From: Hyphomicrobium zavarzinii ATCC 27496
Lineage (GTDB): Bacteria > Pseudomonadota > Alphaproteobacteria > Rhizobiales > Hyphomicrobiaceae
DNA: 64,000 bases
Direction: 5' to 3'
Assembly: GCF_000383415.1 (NCBI RefSeq)
Contig: NZ_KB911257.1
Coordinates: forward strand, 224,558-288,557
Shown: positions 54,056 through 63,308 of the stretch, one piece after another
Numbering within the stretch: the first letter of the stretch is position 1
Layout of the letters: each line of letters starts with the position of its first letter
The notes under the pieces: model-generated
Told to the model about the DNA's origin: nothing
The model's database searches: none
Seen by the model: only the letters and a program-made list of their open reading frames with translations
Made by a program: the position numbers and the translations under genes

Positions 54056-54296
54056 TGGCAGCCCCGGGCGCCGATGCCTCATTTTTCCTCGGGGAGGCGG
54101 ATTCCCTGCCTGAAAACCCGTCAACTTTGGCTAGTTTTGAGGACTTTGGCCCAAAACACGCGCTAACACCTTTCCGATTGACGCGGGGCCCTTGCTGTCA
54201 CTGGCGGTCAGACGCCGGGTATGCTACGTCCGCGCCAGATTTATTGCGGCGCACATATTTCTCCACTTAAAGTTGCGCCCACATCTCAGGACGCAC

Positions 54297-56135
54297 ATGG
54301 ACATCCGCAACATCGCGATCATCGCGCACGTCGACCACGGCAAGACGACCCTCGTCGACGAGCTGCTGAAACAGTCCGGCTCGTTCCGCGAGAACCAGAA
54401 GATCGCCGAGCGCGCCATGGACTCAAACGATCTCGAGCGCGAGCGCGGGATCACCATTCTCGCGAAGTGCACGAGCGTGGTGTGGAAGGACACCCGCATC
54501 AACATCATTGATACGCCGGGCCACGCCGACTTCGGCGGCGAGGTGGAACGCATCCTCAACATGGTGGACGGCGTCGTGGTGCTGGTGGACGCCTCCGAAG
54601 GTCCGCTGCCGCAGACCAAGTTCGTCGTCTCGAAGGCGCTGAAGCGCGGCATCCGGCCGATTGTCGCCATCAACAAGATCGACCGCCCGGACGAGCGGCA
54701 TCTCGACGTGCTGAACGAGATCTTCGATCTGTTCGCCAATCTCGACGCCACCGACGAGCAGCTCGACTTTCCGGTGCTCTACGGCTCCGGCCGCAACGGC
54801 TGGATGGCGCTCGATCCCGCAGGCCCGCGCGAAAATCTCGCGCCCATGTTCGATCTGATCGTGCGCCACGTTCCGCCGCCGACGGTCGAGCCCGGCCCGA
54901 CGCGCATCCTCGCCACCACGCTCGAGGCCGACAATTTCCTCGGCCGTATTCTCACGGGGCGCATCTCCTCCGGCACGCTGAAGCCGAACCAGCCGCTCAA
55001 GGCGCTGGACCGCAACGGCAAGCTTCTCGAGACGTTCCGCGTCACCAAGGTTCTGGCATTCCGCGGCCTAGAGCGCGTCTCGGTGGAAGAAGCGCACGCG
55101 GGCGAGATCGTGGCGGTGGCCGGCATGAGCGAAGCGACCGTGGCAGATACGCTGTGCGATCCGTCCGTCGAGGAGCCGATCGCCGCGCAGCCGGTCGATC
55201 CGCCGACGCTCTCCATGACGTTCCGCATCAACGACGGGCCGTTCGCCGGACAGGAAGGCGACAAGGTGCAGAGCCGCGTGATCCGCGACCGGCTGTTCAA
55301 GGAAGCCGAGCGCAACATCGCGATCCGCGTGACGCCTTCGCTCGAAGGCGGCGACTCTTTCGACGTCGCCGGACGCGGCGAATTGCAGCTCGCCATTCTG
55401 CTCGAGAACATGCGCCGCGAGGGCTTCGAGCTCACGGTTTCGCGGCCGAAGGTGGTGTTCAAGATCGACGAAGCCACCGGCCAGAAGCTCGAGCCGATCG
55501 AGGAAGTCATCATCGACGTCGACGACGGGCATACGGGGATCATCGTGCAGAAGCTCTCCGAGCGCAAAGGCGAGCTGCGCGAAATGCGCCCCTCGGGCGG
55601 CGGACGCACGCGCATGGTGTTCTACGTGCCGACGCGCAGCCTGCTCGGCTATCAGGCGGAGCTCCTGTCGGATACGCGCGGCACGGCCGTGATGAACAAG
55701 CTGTTCCACGCCTACGAGCCGTTCCGCGGCGAGATCGCCGGCCGGCACACGGGTGTTCTGATCTCGAACTCGGATGGCGAAGCCGCCGCCTATGCGATCT
55801 TCAACCTGCAGGACCGCGGTCCGTTCTTCATCGGCGCACAGACGCGCGTCTACGTCGGCATGATCGTGGGCGAGCACACGCGCGACAACGACCTCGAAGT
55901 GAACGTTGTAAAGGGCAAGAAGCTCACCAACGTCCGCGCCTCCGGTAAGGACGACGCGGTGCTGCTCACGCCGCCGATCAAGCTCACGCTGGAGCGGGCC
56001 ATGAGCTACATCACCGACGAGGAGCTCGTGGAAGTCACGCCGAAAACCATTCGTCTTCGCAAGCGCTGGCTCGATCCCAACGAGCGCAAGAAGCAGGAGC
56101 GGAAGCGGGAATCCGAACGCGAGGCTGTTGCGTAG
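54297..56135 (+). CDS. typA: Ribosome-associated GTPase BipA/TypA
   Basis: Translational GTPase of 612 aa, the family length. G1 is HVDHGKTTL (residues 11-19), G2/switch I spans RERGITI, G3 is DTPGHADFGGE, G4 is NKIDRPD and G5 lies in the VLYGSG segment. Domains II, III and V follow, and the C-terminal extension has VVKGKKLTNVRASGKDD, specific for TypA. It acts in ribosome assembly and stress adaptation. ATG 54297 (MDIRNIAIIAHVDH) is the usual start. Confidence 0.95.
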   Translation: MDIRNIAIIAHVDHGKTTLVDELLKQSGSFRENQKIAERAMDSNDLERERGITILAKCTSVVWKDTRINIIDTPGHADFGGEVERILNMVDGVVVLVDASEGPLPQTKFVVSKALKRGIRPIVAINKIDRPDERHLDVLNEIFDLFANLDATDEQLDFPVLYGSGRNGWMALDPAGPRENLAPMFDLIVRHVPPPTVEPGPTRILATTLEADNFLGRILTGRISSGTLKPNQPLKALDRNGKLLETFRVTKVLAFRGLERVSVEEAHAGEIVAVAGMSEATVADTLCDPSVEEPIAAQPVDPPTLSMTFRINDGPFAGQEGDKVQSRVIRDRLFKEAERNIAIRVTPSLEGGDSFDVAGRGELQLAILLENMRREGFELTVSRPKVVFKIDEATGQKLEPIEEVIIDVDDGHTGIIVQKLSERKGELREMRPSGGGRTRMVFYVPTRSLLGYQAELLSDTRGTAVMNKLFHAYEPFRGEIAGRHTGVLISNSDGEAAAYAIFNLQDRGPFFIGAQTRVYVGMIVGEHTRDNDLEVNVVKGKKLTNVRASGKDDAVLLTPPIKLTLERAMSYITDEELVEVTPKTIRLRKRWLDPNERKKQERKRESEREAVA

Positions 56136-56331
56136 ACTCAATGACGACAGCATGCTCTCGCCATAAGGTAGTGGCGAATGCTGTTTGATACTTCTAATGG
56201 TGGTAAGGGCAGCGTACAGTATGTGAACCGAGCGCGTTAGCGCTCGTACTTGAAAGTGTGATTTTATTTATTGCAGCTTCAAGAGGGCTGCTCCCAGACG
56301 TGTTCGGACACCGACAGATGGGGATTTCACG

Positions 56332-56772
56332 TTGAAGAAATTGGACGCGTACATGGCGCGCGAGATTTTGGACAGCACGCACAACGCCTGGAGCCGGGGC
56401 GACGTCGAGGCTCTGCTGGCGCTCTATGCGGACGACCTTACCTATTGGTGCAATGCGGGATCTCTGGACGGTGTGCCTTACGTCATCGAAGGCAAGCAGG
56501 GGCTTCGGACGTTCCTGCGGTCGATCCTATCGGTCGCCGAGAGCGCGACGGCGACCGAGCACTTCCAGTTCGAGGAGGGCATCGGCCGCGCGAAGGTGGA
56601 AGCCTACATCCGCCATCGCCGCACCGGCCACGTGCTCTCGGGCTCGTATCGCCAGATCATCACGTTCCGCGGCCGCAAGATCATCAGGCTCGAAGAATAC
56701 CATGACGCCGCCAAGATGGCGGCGTTCTGGCGAATGGTGACGAGCGAGGAAACCGCCGAAGGCCACAAGTAG
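56332..56772 (+). CDS. SnoaL-like / NTF2 family protein
   Basis: Protein of 146 aa with the NTF2-like fold pattern: an N-terminal helix (REILDSTHNAWSRGDVEALL), then LYADDLTYWCNAG, and a C-terminal strand pair RQIITFRGRKIIRLEEYHD. Start TTG 56332 follows GGGG; ATG 56353 is an alternative. The reaction or ligand cannot be stated. In the gap after bipA (56136-56331) are two short dyads (56148-56181 and 56230-56245), the first probably a weak terminator. Confidence 0.78.
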   Translation: MKKLDAYMAREILDSTHNAWSRGDVEALLALYADDLTYWCNAGSLDGVPYVIEGKQGLRTFLRSILSVAESATATEHFQFEEGIGRAKVEAYIRHRRTGHVLSGSYRQIITFRGRKIIRLEEYHDAAKMAAFWRMVTSEETAEGHK

Positions 56773-56808
56773 AACGCCGCCGCGAACCACCCCCGCGCGC
56801 TTCCCGCC

Positions 56809-57477
56809 TCACGGAGCACGCATCCGCCCGCCTTTCTCGCGCAAAGCCGCAGGGGCACCTTCGAGAAACTTCGTCACCGTCAGCCCGACGAACTCATCGA
56901 GGTCCGGGCAGACCTTGATGCCGTAAACCCAGCGGCGAATGGCGAGGTAGAAGATCTCGCCGTGCAATCCCCACGACAGCTCCATCGCCTCGTCGCAGAC
57001 TGCCTTCTCATCCCGCCGTCCTGCGAGCCTCAACAGCTCGACTGCAACCGGCGTGATGACCTTGCGCTTGATGAGGTTCAGATAGCGCTGGTTGATGTTC
57101 ACGCCGGCGAGACCGGCGTAGACGAACGTGCGAACCCACTCCGGACGATCGATGGCATTGAGATAATCCCTGTAGAAGCGCACGAGACGCTCTGCGAGCG
57201 GCAAACCGTGCTCGTCGAGCAGCGCATCCCAAGCCGGGTCCCAGCGGCTGAGGAAGATGCGGTCGTAGACGCGATCGACCAAGGCTTCCTTCGTCGGGAA
57301 ATAGCGGAACAAGAGGGCGTGCGAGATGCCGAGGCGGGCCGCGAGATCCCTCATGCTGCCGCCGAACCCGACCTCGGAAAAATAAAGGCTCGCGCCTTCG
57401 ACGATCTCCTCCTCGCGCTGGCCGGGATCGAGACGCTTTCGCTTCGGCTTCGCAGTCTCGGCTTTTGCTTCGGACAT
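56809..57477 (-). CDS. TetR/AcrR family transcriptional regulator
   Basis: Repressor of 222 aa. The helix-turn-helix is near GGSMRDLAARLGISHALLFR, with YFPTKEALVDRVYDRIF following, a standard TetR N-terminus. The C-terminal ligand domain is about 150 aa. ATG 57477 (MSEAKAETAKPKRKRL) gives a basic lead; an in-frame ATG at 57549 is less likely. It faces a monooxygenase gene across a gap with two palindromic operators. Confidence 0.9.
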   Translation of the reverse strand: MSEAKAETAKPKRKRLDPGQREEEIVEGASLYFSEVGFGGSMRDLAARLGISHALLFRYFPTKEALVDRVYDRIFLSRWDPAWDALLDEHGLPLAERLVRFYRDYLNAIDRPEWVRTFVYAGLAGVNINQRYLNLIKRKVITPVAVELLRLAGRRDEKAVCDEAMELSWGLHGEIFYLAIRRWVYGIKVCPDLDEFVGLTVTKFLEGAPAALREKGGRMRAP

Positions 57478-57572
57478 GGCGCTCGCTCGCCTCAGGGGAT
57501 CGTTGTTTCGTGCGGCGCACCGGACCAGCGTGTCCACGCCCGGATACACCCGGAGGGGAATAGGTGCGACTT

Positions 57573-57590
57573 GTTGACCAATTGGTCAAC
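57573..57590. promoter_or_regulatory. TetR operator 1
   Basis: GTTGACCAATTGGTCAAC is a perfect 18-bp palindrome with a TGACCA-AT-TGGTCA core. It lies 96 bp before the TetR start and 80 bp before the monooxygenase start. Confidence 0.75.
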
Positions 57591-57612
57591 GGCAGTCTCG
57601 CATGCATTTTAG

Positions 57613-57626
57613 TGACCATATGGTCA
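57613..57626. promoter_or_regulatory. TetR operator 2
   Basis: TGACCATATGGTCA is a perfect 14-bp palindrome with the same TGACCA/TGGTCA half-sites as operator 1. The centres are 38 bp apart. Confidence 0.72.
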
Positions 57627-57669
57627 TTACGTCAAGCAGATGACCGCCGCATTGCCAAGGAGACCTCTC

Positions 57670-57963
57670 ATGTCGAACACTCCGATCGTCGTCACGCTGC
57701 GCCTCACGCCTTCCGACCCCAAGGCGTTCGAATCCTTCCTCACGGAGATTCTTCCCGACACGCGCAAGGCGCGCGGCTGCCGCTTCAACAACACTTACAC
57801 CGGCTCGAACCCCGGCGAGTTTCTGCTGATCCAGGAGTGGGATTCGGCCGAGGACCAGCAGGCCTACATGGCCTGGCGCGAGTCCACGGGCGTGCTGCAG
57901 AAGTTTCTCGGCCACCTCGCAAAGCCGGCCGAGGTGCAGGTCTGGACGGCGAACGCCGCGTAA
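57670..57963 (+). CDS. Antibiotic biosynthesis monooxygenase (ABM) domain protein
   Basis: Single-domain protein of 97 aa, ferredoxin-like fold. The pattern PIVVTLRLTPSDPKAFESFL, KARGCRFNNTYTGSNPGEFL and LLIQEWDSAEDQQAYMAWRE matches ABM/YgiN-type quinone monooxygenases. AAGGAG lies 7 bases before ATG 57670. It is the probable target of the TetR regulator and may act on quinone-like inducers. Confidence 0.86.
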   Translation: MSNTPIVVTLRLTPSDPKAFESFLTEILPDTRKARGCRFNNTYTGSNPGEFLLIQEWDSAEDQQAYMAWRESTGVLQKFLGHLAKPAEVQVWTANAA

Positions 57964-58020
57964 CTCGAGCTTCGATCCGATTTGCGGGCGGCAGTTGGCA
58001 CGGCCGCCCGCAAGCAGCTC

Positions 58021-59307
58021 CTACTCGATCACGATCGTTGCCACGTAGTCCATGGTGCGGTTCACGTTGTCCGTGGGCAGCATCGAGTTCAGCAGATACG
58101 AGGTCGGTGAGTAATTTTCGGGCACAGCGCGATTGAAAGCGCTTCTGATCAGCTTGGCGCGCAGCCGTTGAACCACCGTGCCGCCACTGACGCCGAGATA
58201 GTAGTCTTTCAGCTTCTCGAATTTCGGCTGCATCGTCTCAGCCACCTTGCGGTGCCCCTCCGACATCTTCGAGAGTGCCTTCGGGTTCTCGACGAAAACC
58301 GACTCCAGCAGCGCCTTACGATCCGCTGCCGGGATCTTGAGACCGTCGATCACTGTGAGCGGCCCGTCTGCAAGCCCCACGACCGAGGTGCGGCCCGCAC
58401 TCGTCACCGTGTTGCCCGCCGCGTCGAGTGGCTTCATCGGCGGCTTCACGCAGGAGGGGACACGGCTACCCTTGAAGTCGTCTGCGGTCTTGGCCGGATC
58501 GCAATCCTTCAAGGCCAGGAGCGACCAGGCAAACTCCGAACAGTAGAGATCGATCGTGCCTGCCGGGTTCTGCCCGAGCGCGATCTGCCCGACGTGTTTT
58601 ACGAACTCGAGGGGCTTACCGGGCTTGTACTTCGGCGCGTTGTAGTCGTCGTTGAATTTGATCTGGCTCGGATAGACACGCTTGGCGTTGCTGTTGAAGC
58701 GCGTGGCCCAGGCTGTGATATTGGCGCGCTGCGTATCGGTGAGACCGCGCGGGCGCACGACGTGGAGGTAGCTCAAGGTCCTGTAGTGCTCGCTCGTCAG
58801 GTCCGCCGTCATTCCCTTCCCGAGGTACTCCTCGTTCAAGGGGTTGTCCAAATTGCGGACCTTGCCATCCTTGATGTAGGCGAGGCCGGTGTGGCTGATC
58901 CCCATTTGCACGTTCGGATAGGCGCCAGCCCCGCCCCATTCGGGCCGGAAAGTGAGCAGGAGGTCGCCCGTCTGGACGAGGCCGCTCTTGGCGAGGCGCG
59001 CGGCCATGCCGGAGCGCGGCGTCACAATGAGACGGAAACCGGCGTCGCTCCCCGTCTTGATGGCATCCGGGTGCTTGAAGTCGACGAGGATGTCGGTGGT
59101 GTTGAAGGCGTTCGGCAAGGGCGCCCGGGTGCTCGAGGGAAGTGTGAAATAGATCGGTATGTTGAGTTTCTTGGCCAGACGCTCGTTGGCTTTCTCGCTG
59201 AACGTGAAATCCTTGGCCGCCCACGCAGGCAAGGCTGTCAGCGCCAAGGCCATCGCCGAAACGAGCGAGGCGCTTGGGATCAATCTTCTGGACTTCGACA
59301 TCGGCAT
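58021..59307 (-). CDS. Exported permuted papain-like (YiiX/NlpC-P60-type) protein
   Basis: Protein of 428 aa with a signal peptide (AMALALTALPAWA, cleavage near WAA). The arrangement SHTGLAYIKDGKV, with the His, about 110 residues before LYCSEFAWSLLAL, with the Cys, is the permuted catalytic order of YiiX/YebB-like amidases and LRAT-like proteins. DLLLTFRPEWGG before the His is also conserved in this fold. A peptidoglycan or lipid amide substrate is possible. The C-terminal 150 residues are extra and unfamiliar. Confidence 0.68.
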   Translation of the reverse strand: MPMSKSRRLIPSASLVSAMALALTALPAWAAKDFTFSEKANERLAKKLNIPIYFTLPSSTRAPLPNAFNTTDILVDFKHPDAIKTGSDAGFRLIVTPRSGMAARLAKSGLVQTGDLLLTFRPEWGGAGAYPNVQMGISHTGLAYIKDGKVRNLDNPLNEEYLGKGMTADLTSEHYRTLSYLHVVRPRGLTDTQRANITAWATRFNSNAKRVYPSQIKFNDDYNAPKYKPGKPLEFVKHVGQIALGQNPAGTIDLYCSEFAWSLLALKDCDPAKTADDFKGSRVPSCVKPPMKPLDAAGNTVTSAGRTSVVGLADGPLTVIDGLKIPAADRKALLESVFVENPKALSKMSEGHRKVAETMQPKFEKLKDYYLGVSGGTVVQRLRAKLIRSAFNRAVPENYSPTSYLLNSMLPTDNVNRTMDYVATIVIE

Positions 59308-59520
59308 TACGCTCCGCCCTTAGGTGTTTCGACTTCCTGAACAGTCCTTCCCCATCGCTGATCTAGCACGCCGCCCAGCGCTGCCAAACGTTCTCGCGCG
59401 GCCGCGCACTTCAGAAATTCATCCTGAAGCGGAGCATGGCGAGACGTTCGGCGAATTCTCGGGCGTCATCCCGGCGCAAATGCGGATTTTGCCTTGCAAT
59501 CTGGGCTCCGGGCACGAAAA

Positions 59521-59544
59521 CTCCTGGCTCAAATCGGCCAGGAG
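59521..59544 (+). promoter_or_regulatory. Hairpin over the Shine-Dalgarno of the antiporter gene
   Basis: Perfect 8-bp arms CTCCTGGC (59521-59528) and GCCAGGAG (59537-59544) with an 8-base loop. The second arm contains the AGGAGG Shine-Dalgarno that ends four bases before ATG 59549, so the stem would block initiation. Confidence 0.5.
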
Positions 59545-59548
59545 GAAC

Positions 59549-61390
59549 ATGGAACACGACATTTCGCTGATCGCCACAATTTCGATGGGCCTCGTGCTCG
59601 CCTTCATCGGAGGGTTCGCCGCCCAGTCGCTGCGTCTGCCGCCCCTGGTCGGCTATCTTCTCGCTGGCGTTGCACTGGGGCCGTTCACTCCCGGGTTCGT
59701 CGGAGACGCGCACATCGCAAGCCAGCTTGCCGAAATTGGCGTCATGCTGCTCATGTTCGGTGTCGGCCTCCATTTCTCAATCAACGATCTTCTCGCCGTT
59801 CGGGGCATTGCCCTGCCGGGCGCCGTGGTTCAGATCGCAGCTGCAACGGGGTGCGGCCTAGGGCTCGCCCTGCTGTGGGGCTGGAGCGTGGGAGCCGGCC
59901 TCGTGTTCGGCCTCGCCCTCTCGGTTGCAAGCACGGTGGTGCTGCTCCGGGCGCTGGAGCAGCGCAATGCGCTCGACTCGCTCAACGGGCAGATCGCCGT
60001 CGGCTGGCTGATCGTCGAAGACCTGGCCATGGTGCTGGCGCTCGTGCTGCTGCCGGCTCTTGCCGGTGCGTTCGGCGCTGAGGGTAGCGCCCGCGGCGTT
60101 GCCAGCCATTTCTCCGGCGGCAGCATCGGCATGACGCTGCTTCTCACGCTCGGCAAGGTGGCCATTTTCACAGCGCTGGTGTTCGTGGTGGGCACGCGCG
60201 CGGTGCCTTGGGTGCTGCAGCTCGTCGCCCGTACCGGCTCGCGCGAACTCTTCACGCTCGCCGTGCTCGCCATCGCGCTTGGCATCGCCTACGGGTCGGC
60301 GGAGCTGTTCGGCGTCTCCTTCGCGCTCGGTGCGTTCTTTGCAGGCGTCGTACTCAGCGAATCCGATTTCAGCCACAAGGCCGCCGCCGACTCGCTGCCG
60401 CTCCAGGACGCGTTCGCGGTGCTCTTCTTCGTGTCGGTCGGCATGCTGTTCGATCCGAGCATTCTCGTGCGGGAGCCGCTGGCCGTTATTGCAACGGTGT
60501 TGTTGATCGTATTCGGCAAGTCGCTCGCGGCGTTCGCGATCGTGCTGGCACGCGGCTATCCGATCAACACGGCGCTCACGGTTTCGGCGAGCCTCGCGCA
60601 GATCGGCGAGTTCTCGTTCATTCTCGCGGGACTCGGCGTGACGCTCGGGATGCTGCCTGCGGAAGGGCGCGACCTGATCCTCGCGGGTGCGATCCTCTCG
60701 ATCACCCTCAACCCGCTGGTGTTCGCCACGGTGGATCCGCTGACCGCTTGGTTTCGCGCACGGCCGCGCCTGCTCGCGCTTCTCGAACGGCCAAGCCAGT
60801 TCGAGACCGTGCCGGAGAAGTCAGAGGGCTCCGGCTTCAAGAACCACGCCATCATCATCGGCTACGGCCGCGTGGGCAGCGCCATCGGCGAGGTGCTCAA
60901 GGCCCAGAACCTCGACTTCGTCGTCATCGACGAGGACCGGCGCCGGGTCGAGGATCTGCGCAAGAAGGGCATCGCCGCCGTCTATGGCGATGCGACGGCG
61001 GCGGGCGTGATGGAGGCTGCCGGGATCGACTCGGCCAAGCTGCTCATCCTCGCCATTCCGCCGAGCTACCAGAAGCGCCAGATCCTCGAGCTCGCGCGTG
61101 CCGCCAATCCGGGGATCGACACCGCAGTGCGCACCCATCGCGCCTCGGAGCTTGCTTATCTCAAGGAGCAGGGCATCGGCATCGCCATCATGGGAACGCG
61201 GGAGGTGGCGCTCGGGCTTCTGGGCTACGCGCTCACCAGCCTCGGTCTTTCCGCCGAGAGGGCGGAGGCGGTGGTGCAGGACGCCCGCCTTTCCGGCGAT
61301 GGCGCCGCTTTCGAGCCGCCGGCGGAGGTGGAAATCCCCGAGGCGACGCCCGAGCTCAGGGAGCACCGCGAGACGGACGACGCACCCTAG
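59549..61390 (+). CDS. CPA2 family monovalent cation:H+ antiporter (KefB/YbaL type)
   Basis: Inner-membrane protein of 613 aa. About twelve helices (residues 5-380) carry the exchanger domain with LPPLVGYLLAGVALGPFTPG and GWLIVEDLAMV. A cytoplasmic TrkA-N/RCK domain follows (HAIIIGYGRVGSAIGEVLKA, about residue 430). It likely exports K+ in exchange for H+. The ATG at 59549 is behind AGGAGG, which lies in a hairpin. The C-terminal tail is Glu-rich. Confidence 0.9.
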   Translation: MEHDISLIATISMGLVLAFIGGFAAQSLRLPPLVGYLLAGVALGPFTPGFVGDAHIASQLAEIGVMLLMFGVGLHFSINDLLAVRGIALPGAVVQIAAATGCGLGLALLWGWSVGAGLVFGLALSVASTVVLLRALEQRNALDSLNGQIAVGWLIVEDLAMVLALVLLPALAGAFGAEGSARGVASHFSGGSIGMTLLLTLGKVAIFTALVFVVGTRAVPWVLQLVARTGSRELFTLAVLAIALGIAYGSAELFGVSFALGAFFAGVVLSESDFSHKAAADSLPLQDAFAVLFFVSVGMLFDPSILVREPLAVIATVLLIVFGKSLAAFAIVLARGYPINTALTVSASLAQIGEFSFILAGLGVTLGMLPAEGRDLILAGAILSITLNPLVFATVDPLTAWFRARPRLLALLERPSQFETVPEKSEGSGFKNHAIIIGYGRVGSAIGEVLKAQNLDFVVIDEDRRRVEDLRKKGIAAVYGDATAAGVMEAAGIDSAKLLILAIPPSYQKRQILELARAANPGIDTAVRTHRASELAYLKEQGIGIAIMGTREVALGLLGYALTSLGLSAERAEAVVQDARLSGDGAAFEPPAEVEIPEATPELREHRETDDAP

Positions 61391-61416
61391 CGCGCCGTCG
61401 CGCCAGAGACGTTCAT

Positions 61417-61450
61417 AACGGGCGTGGCCGTTTGGCTACGCCCGTTTGCT
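61417..61450 (+). terminator. Terminator of the antiporter gene
   Basis: 13-bp arms AACGGGCGTGGCC (61417-61429) and GGCTACGCCCGTT (61434-61446) with one G-T pair and a GTTT loop, then TGCTTTCC. Confidence 0.82.
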
Positions 61451-61556
61451 TTCCGGCACCCGGGCAGACGGCCATGCCCCGGGTAGACGCTTCCCACCGT
61501 CCCGCAACCTCTTTAGGATCGCCCGCGCAGTGGAGACGGGTTCGGGGAGTACGGGC

Positions 61557-62408
61557 ATGACGCAAGCGGCAGCGATCGGGGCGGACGCTGTTCCCGAGAC
61601 CAAGCACGAGCGAACGGTCTACGCCGCAAGCGGGGGACGCAAGACGTTCTTCTCCTTCGTGTTCCTCATCCTGCTGCCGTTTTTTGCCAGCTTACCCGCC
61701 ATGATGTACATGCGGCTCAAGCATGGGCTGTTTTTCGACGCGATCGGCCTCGGCATCATGGCGACCGCCTTCACGATCCTCATGTTCCTGGTTTTCGTGG
61801 AGCTTCTGTTCTCGCTGCGCACGCGCATCGAGCTCGGCGAGACGTCGGTGAAGATGACGCTGCCCACGGGGCGCGGGCCGACGCCGATGCTGTTCTACAA
61901 GAGCTACGAGATCCCCTACGATCAGGTGCACACGGTCGAGACCCGGCGCGAGATCTATGGCGGGTCTCTGGTGCCGATGTTGCTCAAGGGCGCGCGGATC
62001 ATCACCAAGGACGAAAAGTCCATTCCCATCGGCTACGTCAGCGAAGCCAACGTGGACCCGTGCTTCCCCTATACGGAGATCGCCAAGAAGATCGCGGACC
62101 GGGCCCGGCTTCCGCTGATCGACCGGGGCAACGTGCGCCGCTCGTTCCGCCGCAAGTTCTTCGGCATCAAGGGCAGCCGGGTGAACGAGGTCGATCTGGT
62201 GGACGAAGCGCAGATCGCCGATCTCAACAAATCGCACCACAACGTGGTGATGGGGCTTGTCGGCGCGCTGGTGGTGCTGATCGTGATCGGTATCGTGGAC
62301 GACTTCGCGAGCGAGACGCCGATCGGGCAGACGGCCTCGGCCGCGCTCCCCACCGCGAGCAAGCTGGCCCCCACAGCGACTGCTCCGGCGAAAACCCAGA
62401 AAAAGTAA
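61557..62408 (+). CDS. Hypothetical membrane protein with PH-like domain
   Basis: Protein of 283 aa with two N-terminal helices (about 32-52 and 63-83) and one near the C-terminus (about 228-248: GLVGALVVLIVIGIVDDF). Between them is a beta-rich segment (IELGETSVKMTLPTGRGPTP, IPYDQVHTVETRREIYG, IITKDEKSIPIGYVSE) resembling bacterial PH-domain membrane proteins. The end is Ala/Pro/Thr-rich. Function unknown. Confidence 0.76.
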   Translation: MTQAAAIGADAVPETKHERTVYAASGGRKTFFSFVFLILLPFFASLPAMMYMRLKHGLFFDAIGLGIMATAFTILMFLVFVELLFSLRTRIELGETSVKMTLPTGRGPTPMLFYKSYEIPYDQVHTVETRREIYGGSLVPMLLKGARIITKDEKSIPIGYVSEANVDPCFPYTEIAKKIADRARLPLIDRGNVRRSFRRKFFGIKGSRVNEVDLVDEAQIADLNKSHHNVVMGLVGALVVLIVIGIVDDFASETPIGQTASAALPTASKLAPTATAPAKTQKK

Positions 62409-62491
62409 GCGGCAGCCTTCGGGTTAGGGCGCTCGGACCGCGTCACGGCAGGCTCATGCCGCCACGTGGCTCGTTTGGCCTGCCCGCGCCG

Positions 62492-62803
62492 TTAATTGAC
62501 GAAGATCCTGACGCTCCTGCGGCGCCTCCCGGCGTAACCGCTGAGCAGCGCGAGGGCGCCAAAGGTCAAAAACGTGGGGACGTCCAGGATCGGGCCGAGC
62601 AGGCCGTTCCACAACCATGGCGCGACGGCCGAGACCGCCTTCTTGGCCGCCGCGAAAGAACTGGGGCTCAGCTCCTGCCAGTGCTCGTCCAGCGAGGTGG
62701 CGTGGAAGCCCCCAGAGCCATAGACCGGCGGCGTGGCATCGACGACGAGCGCGACGGTGGCAACCAGAAGAAAGACGGCGGCGAGAAAGCGGAAAACGGC
62801 CAT
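62492..62803 (-). CDS. Small conserved membrane protein
   Basis: Protein of 103 aa. An N-terminal helix (FRFLAAVFLLVATVALVVDA) is followed by a polar loop (TSLDEHWQELSPSSFAAAKK) and a second helix (VPTFLTFGALALLSGY), then an Arg-rich end. Similar small proteins occur widely in Rhizobiales without a function. It is convergent with the preceding gene. Confidence 0.7.
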   Translation of the reverse strand: MAVFRFLAAVFLLVATVALVVDATPPVYGSGGFHATSLDEHWQELSPSSFAAAKKAVSAVAPWLWNGLLGPILDVPTFLTFGALALLSGYAGRRRRSVRIFVN

Positions 62804-63048
62804 TTGCAGCTCATGCCTCGGGCGCGGGTATCGGCGGCAGCCGGACGAGCCCCGAAACTCGCGGGACCTCCAGCCGCCTCCTATCTAACATGCGGGAGGG
62901 AAAAAGAAGATGGGTCGCACCGGTTGGCGTGTTGCCTCCCAGACGGTTCTGAGTATAGTGCGCCGCTTCAGGCCCGTTCGGTCCCAATTTCTGGGTTTTC
63001 CGGCTTTCGGTCCTGTCCCCTCGCCTGTTCCGGGCAGGGTGTATCTGC

Positions 63049-63138
63049 GGAGAGATGGCCGAGTGGTTGAAGGCGCACGCCTGGAACGCGTGTAGGCGGG
63101 CAACCGTCTCGTGGGTTCGAATCCCACTCTCTCCGCCA
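63049..63138 (+). tRNA. tRNA-Ser (GGA)
   Basis: 90-nt class II tRNA with a long variable arm and encoded CCA. The acceptor is GGAGAGA paired with TCTCTCC, discriminator G. The anticodon loop CTGGAAC holds GGA, closed by CACGC/GCGTG. The 3' end is the likely attachment site for the integrated element starting downstream. Confidence 0.97.
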
Positions 63139-63308
63139 ACCCCACGTCCACCAGCGTCCATTGCGGTTCGCAGATAGGGCTGTTTCCCTAGCAAAATCAG
63201 CGGCAATTTGTACGCGGCAGTTCGCCAACATCCGTTGGCATCCGGAAAATTTGATGGTATTCCCGTTGGTGTCGCGTATCGAAATACCAACATCGACGGG
63301 AGCCTTTC

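Noticed and set aside
59400-59548. Known riboswitch class upstream of the antiporter
   Set aside because: No recognised aptamer motif; only a single hairpin over the ribosome-binding site could be supported.
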